A stretch of DNA of 64,000 nt from Isoetes taiwanensis (Eukaryota > Streptophyta > Lycopodiopsida > Isoetales > Isoetaceae). Of this stretch, positions 1 to 9,519 are shown one piece after another (within the stretch, counting starts at the first letter, position 1; each line of letters opens with the position of its first letter). The notes under the pieces are model-generated. The model was not told the DNA's origin and did no database searches. It saw only the letters and a list, made by a program, of their open reading frames with translations. The translations under genes and the position numbers were made by a program. The DNA lies in the NCBI GenBank assembly GCA_021234155.1, contig JAJEKV010000018.1:13041236-13105235 (forward strand). The letters run 5' to 3'.

Positions 1-605
1 CCCCTACAATTCAATTTTGAATTTGCTTTTGTATAAAAGCATGGATTATAGGAGAATGGACTTTTCCATATGCACGCTGTAAATTTCAAAAACGAGGTTA
101 GTACGACCGAGCCTCAAACGGTTTAATTGTGTCAAGCATACAAATTGTACACATTCATTTCGCCCGCGGCGATCCACGCTGCATGGAAGCTCCAAATGAT
201 GTGTGGATAAGGATCCAACCGACTCGTGAATATGCTCCAGCCTTCAATCGCAAAAAAGAGGTCTAAAAATAAGAACTTAGACCTCGACATGTTGCGCCTG
301 CGTGCTCAAAAAGTATCGACATCCGGGCGATGGCGCTTTATATCCATTGATCCGCTTGAGGGCGTGAAACCGCCATTTCGGACGCTTCAAGTTTAGTCCG
401 ATTTTGTGGTGACGGTAAACTCGGCCTCTTGGGATATTGTGAGAGATTGAGAGAGGATGAAGGCATTCGAATCGAATACAGCTCCTTGAGATGAGCCGCC
501 TCCATTGTCACAAGAGAATTATAACTTAAACCAAAGCAGCTCTTTTTTCTCTCGCCCATTACTCCAATCGTGATGAAGGAAAGGAATGACGGCTTGGGGA
601 GGGAA
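1..605. other. Left edge, no gene recognised
   Basis: No reading frame here could be tied to a known family. It lies just upstream of the decayed family A gene and could hold its N-terminal exons, because the better-preserved copy near 52 kb has a long N-terminal part. I could not align the two in this stretch. Confidence 0.3.
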
Positions 606-2720
606 ACTTTTTGAGATAATGGGGAGAAGTCCAAATTGGTGATAGGGCAGCTGCAAGAAAAGATCCAAGAGCTCGAAAGAGCAAACTTTGGGCTTCAATG
701 TAGGTTAAAGAATTTGAAGAAAACACCCCTTGGCTTGCGAGAAAGGAAGAAGCATTATCGAATCGATAGAGGAACCGAAGTTTGGATCAGGTGCATTCAG
801 ACGTTGTGGTCACGCCACAAGGTCCGCTTTACAACACTAGCAAAGGCCGCTTAAGATCCGGGGAAACTAGAAGCAATCTTGGTTACGTGGTGAAGAACCT
901 AGCGACGAACAGGGAGATAGTGGACATGATTTGTCAGCCCTACAACTCTCCTCTCAAGAAGATGGTATTGGAAATGGTACTAGGGGAGATCTACAAGAAG
1001 TTAGAAGCTTACGCATGTACGACCGCTTGTGATGATGTAGGCATCGTGAGGTTTGGTTACCGTTCTCTATTCAAGCCATTCCACGGCGCTGAAAAGAATG
1101 GGCACAAAAAAGTATTTGCTCCACGCCCACAAATTGTCGAGAATACAAGGGTTACTAGGACAAAGATGGTGTATGCCATATTAGGAGAGATGCACCACGC
1201 TGAATGTGCCGGGTCCCGCCATAGCCATAAAAGATAAGAATGGCAAGGATTGTTGTGATATAGTTGGAATGAATGAACGCAATAATCTTTGGGTTGACCC
1301 TCGTTACTCTCTTACAATTCCTTGTCAAATATTATGACTTAACAAATAAGTGCAAACTAATGGTGAGATTGAAGTTTGCATAAAATTGGATGAAATGGAA
1401 CCCACCAAGTTTGAGAAGTATGAGAGGGTATCCGTTGTCATCATGAATAGAGCAATTGAGAATGCAATTGCACATGCTAAATCAAAGAGCAACAAGAATA
1501 ACAAAAAGATGTAGAGGTGACTCGACGAGGAGAAGAAGCGCATGGAAAAATGGTTCTCATGTCAATCAAGATGACACCGGTGGTTAGGTCTCTTTAAAGT
1601 TCGTAAAGAAACCCACGAGGTTTTGAAATGGGTGTTCAATCAAACCGACATCCCGAAGCCCAATATCTAGATTCGAGGGAGGGGAAAATTGCAAGTAGAT
1701 CACTATGGATCTTACAAAGTAATTTTTCACTTGGCGCCCGATTTAAAAACCGAAAGCAATGTACAACATAAGTGGAGGAGGACAAGGAACATGCAAAAGT
1801 TGTCCAGACCGCAATCATGCAAGGAAGTCAAGTAATCGGGAAGACTCAAGCAAACCTTGTCCCTTAACCAAGCAAATGCTCCTAATAGAGGAGAAGAAGA
1901 TCCCAAGTTCCATGGCATTTTCCCCATTCCATTAGAGAGGGTTCATATCTCGCACTTTGCACGGCTTTGTGAGAATCATCGACAAGATGATATTTTTGAG
2001 TCAGCAGATTCGCGGGGAACATTTCGCACAAGAAGAGAAGAGAGGAAGGAATTCGTAGAGTTGAACATGTTCTATCGTAAGCGTGTTTGCATGGTGGCAA
2101 TGTAAGATTAGAGCTCGATGAGAAACGGGCAGAAGAACAAGTGTGCCTCGTAAGGTGTCAATTGAGGGATGAAAGCTCGACGCTTCATAAAGAATCATAG
2201 AGAGGCTCAACGGAAACCGATGGGGAGAAAAGGTCTATGAATTTGGAAAATTGCTGGTTGATGCGAGCAGACCGCATTTATGGCGCTCGCTCGGCATTGA
2301 GGAAAAAAAAAAGCATGGGATGCATTGTCCGAATTGTTCCCATACATTCGTGAGAATGGACCTCACAAGAGAAGATGCGTAAAATGTTCGTGTGCAAGCT
2401 TAATAACAAATTTATTAAAGCTTTCATAGACGCATGGGGAGAGAGTGAAGTCACGACTACTTGCACATCTTTTGGGCTCATGCACCTTGGTTTTTAGGAA
2501 GTATGGAAGCCTAGCAAAGGTGGAGTGCACAAGGCATGGAGAAGTCGCATAAACAAGCTAAAATAGCCTTTCATCGTAACACTCAAAGAGGGGTGGAAAT
2601 GTGGGAACCAACCCCAAGACGTGATGACAGTGGTTTTATAGAAGGGCGATGGCTAAATATTTACAAGAAGGTCGCTTTTAAGAAGCAACCCATAAGTCGT
2701 AAAACACCATTGGCATAATG
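606..2720 (+). pseudogene. Family A large protein, decayed copy (module M1)
   Basis: This is a broken plus-strand copy of the gene also present on the minus strand at 51.2-54.4 kb. Blocks match in the same order in several frames. 'TPLGLRERKK' (about 725-760) matches 'TPLGIRERAR'. 'KLDEMEPTKFEKYERVSVV' (about 1383-1440) matches 'KLDEMELVKGEKYERVSLS'. 'WVFNQTDIP' (about 1630) matches 'WVFDQTSIP'. 'LAPDLKT' (about 1735) matches 'LAADLKT'. 'IPLERVHI' (about 1930) matches 'IPLKRVHI'. 'MEKSHKQAK' (about 2536) matches the same string. The function is unknown. Acidic residues in the 'KLDEME', 'DLKT' and 'MEKSHK' blocks are spaced as in an RNase H-fold DDE enzyme, so a transposase is possible, but this is inference. 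At least five frameshifts or stops make it inactive. It runs towards the minus-strand genes to its right. Confidence 0.65.
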
Positions 2721-2832
2721 TCAAGAGAAAACGGAAAGTTGCTTGGCAAAATTTAGGCCCCCACTAGCATCGCAACAAAGGGAGATCTAAGAGACAAAGA
2801 ATCGTAAAAGTATACTTGTAATGTGTAGCATG

Positions 2833-2973
2833 TTCACACGACGCCAAGTACTTGCCTCCAACCTTGTTTGCAATAACCAGAAGCTTCGCTGTCAGGTGAT
2901 CTTATTTGTATCATACGGCCAAAAAGTTGGAGTTCGCTATTGCTTGCATTTATGTGGCTTCGCGTCGTGTGAA
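2833..2973. repeat. M1 hairpin repeat, copy 1 (long form)
   Basis: The left arm TTCACACGACGCCAAG (2833-2848) pairs with the right arm CTTCGCGTCGTGTGAA (2958-2973). The arms enclose about 110 bases. It lies between the 3' end of family A and the first K gene, so between two convergent genes. Confidence 0.75.
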
Positions 2974-3008
2974 AGCTTTTTACAAGATAATAATAAAAAG
3001 GGTTACTT

Positions 3009-3529
3009 TTGATTAAAGTTGTGAAAGATGTTACATTGAAAAACAAAATACAACGACTCATTGTTGCTCCAAAGGCGAAGCTCTTCTTCATTATCTTCAT
3101 CATCATCATCAGCTCCGCCCCTCGCCTTCGCTCTTCATCTCTTCCCCTCAAGCGAGCAATCACCCTATCCAAACGTTCCTCCAATCTGTCCACCATCTCT
3201 TTGTACATGTCCCGCCTCCCCGTCCCAATAGCACAACGTGTTCTTCTCGCCTCAATTAGCATCCTCGTTGTCGCCATAACCACCTCGGTCAGCTTGTTGG
3301 CATGTCATCCTCGTCTACCTTCTATTCAACCGCCTGATTTGCCTCTCCCGCTACGGGCATGAGAAGGTTGAATTCATTCTCTTCTTCTTTCTCAATAATT
3401 GTAACGGCGCTTTCCTTTAGAAGATCATCTTGCTCCTTCAACCTCTTCATTAGAACACCCAACACTATGTCGGAAGGGAGTTCTATCCTCTTGCGCTTCC
3501 ATTATCAGCGTTGAGGATGTGGAGGCCAT
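3009..3529 (-). pseudogene. K1: short charged coiled-coil protein, decayed
   Basis: This minus-strand gene begins with MASTSS at 3529. A KRKR basic patch follows in a second frame, then 'LPSDIVLGVLMKRLKEQDD', then a helix-forming charged segment. A further frame gives 'YKEMVDRLEERLDRV', a likely coiled coil. It is the most diverged of four tandem relatives (K1-K4), which share a Met-Ala-Ser-rich start, a basic patch and a VLMKR.KE-like helix. A TATA-like site lies about 90 bases upstream. Frameshifts and in-frame TAG and TGA codons break it. The function is unknown; the basic patch suggests nuclear entry, by inference only. Confidence 0.45.
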
Positions 3530-3616
3530 AGATGACAAATGGGAGGGACGCTTAAGATTATAGAAGTGAGGAGCAAAGACTCTAACCGGGCGGAAGGAGC
3601 ACATGCAAGGACCTCA

Positions 3617-3623
3617 ATTTATA
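3617..3623 (-). promoter_or_regulatory. TATA-like box for K1
   Basis: The reverse complement reads TATAAAT, about 90 bases upstream of the K1 start. The same spacing is seen before K2, K3 and K4. Confidence 0.35.
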
Positions 3624-3754
3624 CATATTAGCGCTTGAACATATTAAACACACTATCGGCCGCCGCGACGGTCGAGGGGATTCTCGGTTGTCCGCTAGAA
3701 CACATTAATGGTACCGTCCGCCGAACACATTAATAACTATTCTAACTACATCAG

Positions 3755-3820
3755 ATATCACACCACGCTGAATTCGCACACGAAGCTTTAAAACCCTATG
3801 AAGGGTTTCGCCAGGTGATC
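3755..3820. repeat. M1 hairpin repeat, copy 2 (diverged)
   Basis: The left arm ATATCACACCACGCTGAA pairs imperfectly with the right arm TTTCGCCAGGTGATC. It lies between K1 and K2. Confidence 0.5.
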
Positions 3821-3964
3821 CTGCCTTTGTCATTCTCTACCACGGATATTGAAAATTAAAAATAGGAAACGTAATATTCTGTACATTTGTCAAAAACTTT
3901 TCCCATTGAAAAATAAAACCAATTACAAACATTAAAAAAAAAACCCCTCTAGGAGGAGCCCGAT

Positions 3965-4381
3965 GCCTATGATCGCCGGGCAAGCTCTTCCCCGAGGGCG
4001 TTGATAATTTTTTCTCGCTCCTCCAACATGATTGCCCGCCCGCAACCACGCTCTCATATTCCGCAACCTTATCTTCCCGCCATCGAAGTTGGGCTCGCAG
4101 CAGCCTCTCCCCGCCTCGATTATGCCCTAACCCTCTCTTGAGGTTATATCTCGGGCGCCGCACTCAAGGTCTAAGGCAGCCCGCTGATTGTCGCCAAGAC
4201 TAAAATCACCTCCCCCAGAAGCGGCCTTTTTCCTCTCGCCGCAACCAGCTTGGCGACGCCTTCATCATTCTTTTTCTTTTAGAAGGCGGATCCGCTCCTC
4301 CGCCTTCAAAAATGTTCTCAATTTCCTTGACCAAAACTTGAGACAAGATCTCTAAGGGGATGGAACCGAGCCGGAGGCCAT
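3965..4381 (-). pseudogene. K2: short charged coiled-coil protein, decayed
   Basis: This minus-strand gene starts with MASGS at 4381. In a shifted frame it reads 'PLEILSQVLVKEIENIFE' followed by SKRKRMM. That matches the 'LPSDIVLGVLMKRLKE' block plus basic patch of K1 in another order. The distal part ('REDKVAEYESVV', then 'REKIINALGEELARR') predicts a charged helix or coiled coil. Several frameshifts are present. A clear TATA box lies about 90 bases upstream. Unknown function. Confidence 0.45.
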
Positions 4382-4471
4382 TGAAAGTGATGGGAGAACA
4401 GAGTGATGGCCGAGGGCGGATGTGGTAGAAACGTAAGATGGCGGATAGGAGAAGACAAAGGCCTCCGACGC

Positions 4472-4480
4472 TTTATATAG
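4472..4480 (-). promoter_or_regulatory. TATA box for K2
   Basis: The reverse complement reads CTATATAAA, about 90 bases upstream of the K2 start codon. Confidence 0.5.
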
Positions 4481-4852
4481 AAACTAGAGATACGCTGGAA
4501 TCTACGGTTGCGAAAACCGATAAAGTTGTGTAATAATCCCACGAGGCTTAAATTATAGCATGCAATTAGGCAACGGTAGCCTATGTTCGCATCATGGGAT
4601 CCGGCCATATCCCAGCCGCATCGTATGCGCCGCCGCATAAAAGACAAGCTGTTATTGTGGCAAATAAGATGCCACGCCCTTGGCATGACGCTGTCATCCA
4701 CAAGCCACGATGTGAATAGACGCTGTCATCCACATGCAAATTCGCATTTACCCGCAAGTTATATCACATAATCTAGCTAGATATTTGTGTTACATACACT
4801 TTTCCATTAATAAATTATGAATTTATACATACAACGAGGTGTATCGCTAGGA

Positions 4853-4920
4853 GATCATAATGACGCGAAATCCATTGATTGCTACCTAATTGCAAGAATG
4901 GCATTTCGCCGTCGGTGATC
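4853..4920. repeat. M1 hairpin repeat, copy 3
   Basis: The left arm GATCATAATGACGCGAAAT pairs with the right arm ATTTCGCCGTCGGTGATC, with small gaps. It lies between K2 and K3 and begins a duplicated unit that recurs about 0.88 kb further on. Confidence 0.6.
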
Positions 4921-4984
4921 TTTTAATAAAACAAAACAAGAGAACAGATAGAAGCAAGAAATAGAGCAAATTTTTCTTTGAAAC

Positions 4985-5368
4985 AAAAAATATATATACA
5001 ATGGCTACGGATCTTCATGATCCTCAGAAAAGCCCGTAAAGTCGCTGCTTCATCCTCCTCCGCAGCTCGAAGCTTCTTCTCCATATCTTCTAGCCAAGCG
5101 AATATTGTGTGCGCTTAAATCGCCGACTCTACCCTACGGGCTATTGGCCTCTGGTACACTGGTTAATGTTGCTGCGAAGCTCAAGGTCTCGCCATGCAAA
5201 GCAGCCCCTAGTGAATTCTAACTCCCCCAATCGCCTCCATCTTCTCGGGCGACGACGACGGTGTTTTTGCCGTGGAACCTCCTTGAATCTCTTCATCACC
5301 ACGTTAGAAGGGTGATGTCCGCGGCAGCTCCGGGCGCCACCGCTATCGGAGGAGGATGAAGATGCCAT
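4985..5368 (-). pseudogene. K3: short charged coiled-coil protein, decayed tandem copy
   Basis: The minus-strand gene starts MASSSSSD at 5368 and continues into 'VVMKRFKEVPRQKHRRRR', then loses frame. The segment from about 4858 to 5490 resembles 5742-6390 base by base, so K3 and K4 come from a tandem duplication that includes promoter, gene and hairpin. A TATA box is present. The product would be small, serine-rich at the start and very basic in the middle. Unknown function. Confidence 0.45.
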
Positions 5369-5481
5369 CGAGGAGAAGGCTAAGGGGAAGGCGGAAGGCG
5401 GAAGGCGGAAGGGGAGAAGATGAGCGTAAGAAGGCGGAAGGCTAAGAGGATCGGAGGTCAAGGCAAGATAGAAAGTCTTCT

Positions 5482-5490
5482 ATTTATAAC
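5482..5490 (-). promoter_or_regulatory. TATA box for K3
   Basis: The reverse complement reads GTTATAAATA, about 115 bases upstream of the K3 start. It matches the site before K4. Confidence 0.55.
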
Positions 5491-5511
5491 AGGGATTTCA
5501 GAGTAGCTTGA

Positions 5512-5572
5512 GTCACACGACGCCAAGGATGCCGTGGGTCGAAAATCGACCGCTACTTCTGGCCGTGGTGGA
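5512..5572. repeat. M1 hairpin repeat, copy 4
   Basis: The left arm GTCACACGACGCCAA pairs with the right arm TTCTGGCCGTGGTGGA. It lies just upstream of the K3 promoter. Confidence 0.55.
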
Positions 5573-5735
5573 AAAAAGGACCGTTATTTCTTCTAACGCC
5601 TTTTCTTCCGTGAGAAAGCTCGTGGTGATAATTTTTATTGATAATTTCGGTGATACAATCTATACATAAGTAATTTTACCGATACATAACTAAAGATAGA
5701 ACTTCTCATTGAAGCAAAATAGAATCCAAGATGGA

Positions 5736-5802
5736 GATCACACGACGCCGAAATCCATTGATTGCTACCTAATTGCAAGCAAGGCATTTCGGCCGTGGTG
5801 AT
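5736..5802. repeat. M1 hairpin repeat, copy 5
   Basis: The left arm ATCACACGACGCCGAAAT pairs with the right arm ATTTCGGCCGTGGTGAT around a loop of about 30 bases. The loop is nearly the same as in copy 3, because both sit at the start of the duplicated unit. Confidence 0.75.
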
Positions 5803-5922
5803 ATTTTAATAAAACGTAACATACATTGGAACAACAGGATAGATAGAAGCAAAAAATAGAGAAAAACTTTTCTTTGAAGCAAAAAATAGATAGATACAAC
5901 GGCTAGGGATCTTCATGATCCT

Positions 5923-6292
5923 CTAGCTGATTTTCATGTCCCGCACCGAAGCCGTAAGGTCGCGCTTCATCATCCTCCGCAGCAAATGGAGCTTCTTCTC
6001 CATATCTTCTAAGGCCTCAAAAATCATGTGAGCAGCTTCAACCGCCGCCCCGCTGCTCGCCGTCTTGGTACATGGCGAATGTTTCCACGAGCTCAACGCC
6101 TCGCCGCGGCAAAGCCCCCCTCGTGGAAGGCTAACTGGCCGACCGCCTCATTGTTCTCGGCGACGACGATGGTTGTTTTCATCATGGATCTCCTTGAATC
6201 TCTTCATCACCACCGCAAGGGTGATGTCCACGCAGCCTGGGGCCGGGAGTGCTATCTTGGCGTGGTCGCTTAGAGGAAGATGATGATGCCAT
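5923..6292 (-). pseudogene. K4: short charged coiled-coil protein, decayed tandem copy
   Basis: The minus-strand gene starts MASSSSSKR at 6292. It continues in other frames with 'VVMKRFKEIHDENNHRRR', 'EAVGQLAFHEGGFAA', 'VELVETFAMYQDGEQ' and 'HMIFEALEDMEKKLHLLRR', ending at a TAG at 5923. This is the best-preserved K copy and shows a charged, helix-rich protein of roughly 130 residues. At least two frameshifts are present. A TATA box lies about 90 bases upstream. No known domain was recognised. Confidence 0.5.
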
Positions 6293-6382
6293 CGGAGCGT
6301 AAGGTGGAAGGCGGAAGCCGGAAGTAGAAGATGAGCGTAAGGCGGAAGGCGATCTGAGGTCGGGCCGTGGACATCGGTCTTC

Positions 6383-6390
6383 TATTTATA
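6383..6390 (-). promoter_or_regulatory. TATA box for K4
   Basis: The reverse complement reads TATAAATAGA, about 90 bases before the K4 start codon. Confidence 0.55.
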
Positions 6391-6396
6391 ACATGA

Positions 6397-6428
6397 GTCA
6401 CACGAAGTTGCTTCGCGATCGTGGTGAG
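6397..6428. repeat. M1 hairpin repeat, copy 6 (compact)
   Basis: GTCACACGA pairs with TCGTGGTGA around a short loop, next to the K4 TATA box. A lone left arm, ATCACACGACGCCAAAA, lies at about 6483-6499 with no clear partner. Confidence 0.45.
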
Positions 6429-6589
6429 GAATAAATAAATTAATTGTCTTTTTCCAATAATATTTCATTTCTTCGAGATAGATATCACACGACGCCAAAA
6501 CCTAGATATGACAAAAAATCGATCGATGTATTTCAAGGATGTGAATAAATACAAATAAAATAATTTTTATTAGGAATTTCTAAGGACAA

Positions 6590-8025
6590 TCATACATAAA
6601 TAATTTTACCGATACAAGTTGGAAAACATATAACTTCCAATTTCTCAAGCTTCGTCGCCAATTTCATGCTCTTTTCAATCCCCTCACGACCGATCCAACA
6701 AGGCAATGACTTCCATGTTATCGACCCCAGCTTTCCAACCTTGGGTGAGTCAAGCCGCCAGCCTAAAAATTTAACATATTGCTCGCCAAGCAGACCGCTT
6801 GGTCGCCAAAATATTGTAACACAACATCCCGCCGAATTGCTATCACCCTTTCGTTTGATGCCAATTGGGAATGGTTCCCAACATGCATAATGCACGGAGG
6901 TAATAGACAAACTCGCACCCTTTGACCGAAAGTTCTCACAAGACGACATTATCTCCCCATTAACTAATCTTGAGATATATCTTAACAATGTAGAGTCCTT
7001 CAATCTTTCCTGCCCCCCCGCATGTCGGCAAGAAAAATCATCTACTTCCCACAAATAAGAACCCTCAAGATTATCTTCTTCACATTTATCCTCATCTACT
7101 GTGCTTATGCCGCCACATTGATCAAGGGCCTCGCCAAACCTCAGATCCTGCTGGCAGCTTTGCACGGAGACGCCGGAATTCTTCTTCCGCTGGTAGATTC
7201 GCTTCATCTTGAGCAAATCGAGACTCCAGCCTCTCATATGCTTCTTTAAGCTTTATAGCATTGCCGTATAATTAGATACTTCAAACATCTCTTTGTCCAA
7301 ATCCTCTTCAAAATCTAGGCCTAAGTTTACCCATTCGCCAAGGTACCGATAAGCTCGCCTTCCCCTAGCAGCACACATTCAGAACATAGACGGGTTCCTC
7401 AAGATATCACTTAGCAATAAGTATTCTTTGCCTTCCACTAAAATTGGCGCTATGTCGACAACTTCTTTTCATCCTCATCCCCATCCTCATCACCTTCGTA
7501 ATCATCTCCCTCCTCCGTTCACCCAAGGCCAAGGGCCGGGCTAAAACTCCTACATTCTTGCTCTTCTTCTTGTAGATCTATCTCCATTTCTACGCCATAG
7601 TCAAGATCATCACACATAACTGACCCCCTTGGCTTAAAGATTTCATTGTTTCCAAAGTATCTTCGGTTTGGCCGAAAGCGTAATGCAATAACTAGCAAAT
7701 GCAAATGGCAAAGAGAAATAAGATACCTTCTTAAGCACAAGGACGCAGCCAGAGGGAGCCCGCTATGCAAAGATTCTTGAAAAACATCTTCCCCGCTTGC
7801 AAATGGGAAGCCGCCTCCTCTAGAGCTGGTTTTGGAATCCACGAGCCGTGGACATCCGCAGAAAGGACGCGGCGCCGAGACCAAGCGGCCCGGGTGAAAG
7901 CTAAAGCAACCTCGCTGATAGCATCCAAGCTCGCCATCGCTTGCCATGATGTCCAACTCCTTGCAATAGAACGGATAAATCGCAATGGGCGCAACTTCCT
8001 CGTTGTCATGAGGGGGCTGATGCAT
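6590..8025 (-). pseudogene. Family D protein, decayed copy (module M1)
   Basis: This is a minus-strand copy of the gene at 45.6-47.1 kb. Three blocks match in order. 'ELDIMAS' plus a following helical stretch (about 7960-7740) resembles 'TVDIMAE'. 'APILVEGKEYLLLSDI' (about 7450-7400) matches 'YPIHVGGKPYLLLPDI', followed by 'LDFEEDLDKEMFEV' against 'IDFETDVPRQMMEA'. 'VDDFSCRH' and 'LLRYISRLVNGEI' (about 7070-6980) match 'IDDFCARH' and 'IAHYMGYLHKGEI'. The last open stretch is 215 codons. Frameshifts break it into at least four pieces. The function is unknown. It sits between H3 and the K genes. Confidence 0.55.
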
Positions 8026-8182
8026 ACCATTCCGTGAACTTCACATAACAATCCATGGCGAAAAAACGACGAAAACAAGAAGATGTTTAGGAGCCGTAAG
8101 GCGCCGCCACTTTTGAACTCAAGTAGCCGCTGTCGATTATGAAAGGGGACACAGCCGCTGTGGGGAGATTTGTCCGCACATT

Positions 8183-8205
8183 TTAGGGTTAGGGTTAGGG
8201 TTAGG
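8183..8205. repeat. Short telomere-like tract
   Basis: TTTAGGG is followed by three TTAGGG-type units. On the minus strand this reads as telo-boxes (AACCCTAA) about 160 bases upstream of the family D start. Such boxes are common promoter elements in plants, so a regulatory role is more likely than a true telomere remnant. Confidence 0.5.
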
Positions 8206-8207
8206 TT

Positions 8208-8273
8208 GGATCACACGACGCCAAGACTACTATGTGCAACAAAAGCACAATGCTTGCCGCTGGCCGGTGATCC
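8208..8273. repeat. M1 hairpin repeat, copy 7
   Basis: The left arm GGATCACACGACGCCAAG pairs with the right arm CTTGCCGCTGGCCGGTGATCC. It lies between the H3-like gene and family D. Confidence 0.75.
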
Positions 8274-8446
8274 TCACGATAACATTAAAAAAAAAAAAAA
8301 TACAAAGTGCTAAGCTAGGCTTCTAAGAAAGAAATGGACTAAGAGATTAAGCTTATAAAGCCATTGCATTAAGAAATATTATACATATGAAAAACACAAA
8401 GGCACTTCACGGCCTTTTTCTCTCGGGGTCTTTCTTCTTGTTGTAT

Positions 8447-9276
8447 TCAGCCATAAAATTTTGACCATAGTACTCGGATCCCTTTATGCGTAAAGACGAG
8501 GCGCATGTCCTTGGGCATGACAACCACCCGCTTGGCATGTATTGTCGCAAAGTCAGCGAGTCCTCGAACGCACCGACACCAACCGCCCGCCATTTGAAGA
8601 GCATTTAAGGCGCTTGCTTGAATTCTCAGAATCGGTATGATGTATCGCACCACACTCTTGCGAATCTCTCTCACGAGCCCGGCAAATGGGAGACGCTGAA
8701 TGACCATCTCGTTTTTTCGATACTTTAATCTCGCTGCTAGCGCTTTAATACCAGGCTTCGCCTTTCCGCTTCCTACCTCTACCCTCACCCACCCCAAAGA
8801 TTTGAGCCTTGTTGTTCGGCCGACTCTTCCGGCCGCCTCCTCACCCCAAAGATTCTCGGTCGCTGTTCCTCTACCGACTCTTCCGCCCGCCTCCTCACAT
8901 TCCCCGGTCGCCTTCCCCTTTCTCGGCGCTGGGCCTCCTCCTTTGATTTGAAGGTCCCGGCACCTCCACGAGGAAATCAGGAGGAGCAGGAAGAGCAAGA
9001 AGAGGCGGCTGCCCAATAATTAATCCGCATCATATTCTCTTCCACGGTCTCACATTTTCATCCTCTCGCTCCGAACCGGAGTGCACCTCCCTACTTACTC
9101 CCGAGCCGCTTCTCCCGCTGGCCTCGTCATGCGGATTTCTTTTTCCGGTCTTCGTTAGGCATGGTCGAGGAGGAGAATCTCTATCGAGACTTCGTGAGTC
9201 GATGAAGAAGGCGGACTAATGTAATCACCGCCTTACACCACTGGATGGATCCTTGCGCTTGCTTAGTTCTTGCCAT
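8447..9276 (-). pseudogene. Divergent histone H3-like protein (module M1)
   Basis: The minus-strand start at 9276 reads MARTKQ, the canonical N-terminus of histone H3. A long arginine/glutamate-rich tail follows, with a repeated 'RRRPEES' type unit (about 8930-8790), in shifted frames. The H3 fold then reads 'KPGIKALAARLKYRKN', 'RLPFAGLVREI', 'RIQASALNALQ' and 'IHAKRVVVMPKDMRL' (about 8770-8490). These match the alphaN, alpha1, alpha2 and alpha3 parts of H3 in order. The fold itself is open without stops. The tail is much longer than the roughly 40 residues of normal H3. A TATA-like box is only about 20 bases upstream of the start, so the true start may differ. It may package the element's DNA or interact with host chromatin; that is inference. 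Confidence 0.75.
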
Positions 9277-9296
9277 GGCTTCTCAAATGATGGCGC

Positions 9297-9303
9297 TTTT
9301 ATA
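9297..9303 (-). promoter_or_regulatory. TATA-like box for the M1 H3 gene
   Basis: The reverse complement reads TATAAAA within GTATAAAAGC. It is unusually close to the MARTKQ start codon. Confidence 0.35.
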
Positions 9304-9519
9304 CTACTTAACACCGACAAAAATAGACAACCGGGCGAGATAAATAGTAAAAAATGTTAAAGTAAAGTAAAATATGATGGTAACGCTTTTAAATAATTGT
9401 ACGGAACCCTAAAAAATATCGGACAAAATACTAACCCTAAAAACATCGACAAAACACAAATAAAAACCGAGATTCAAAGCGCTTAGCCGATAGACAATTT
9501 CTTGTTGATCGCGAACTCA

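Noticed and set aside
8187-8205. Chromosome end or telomere fusion point
   Set aside because: Only about four units are present and coding modules continue on both sides.
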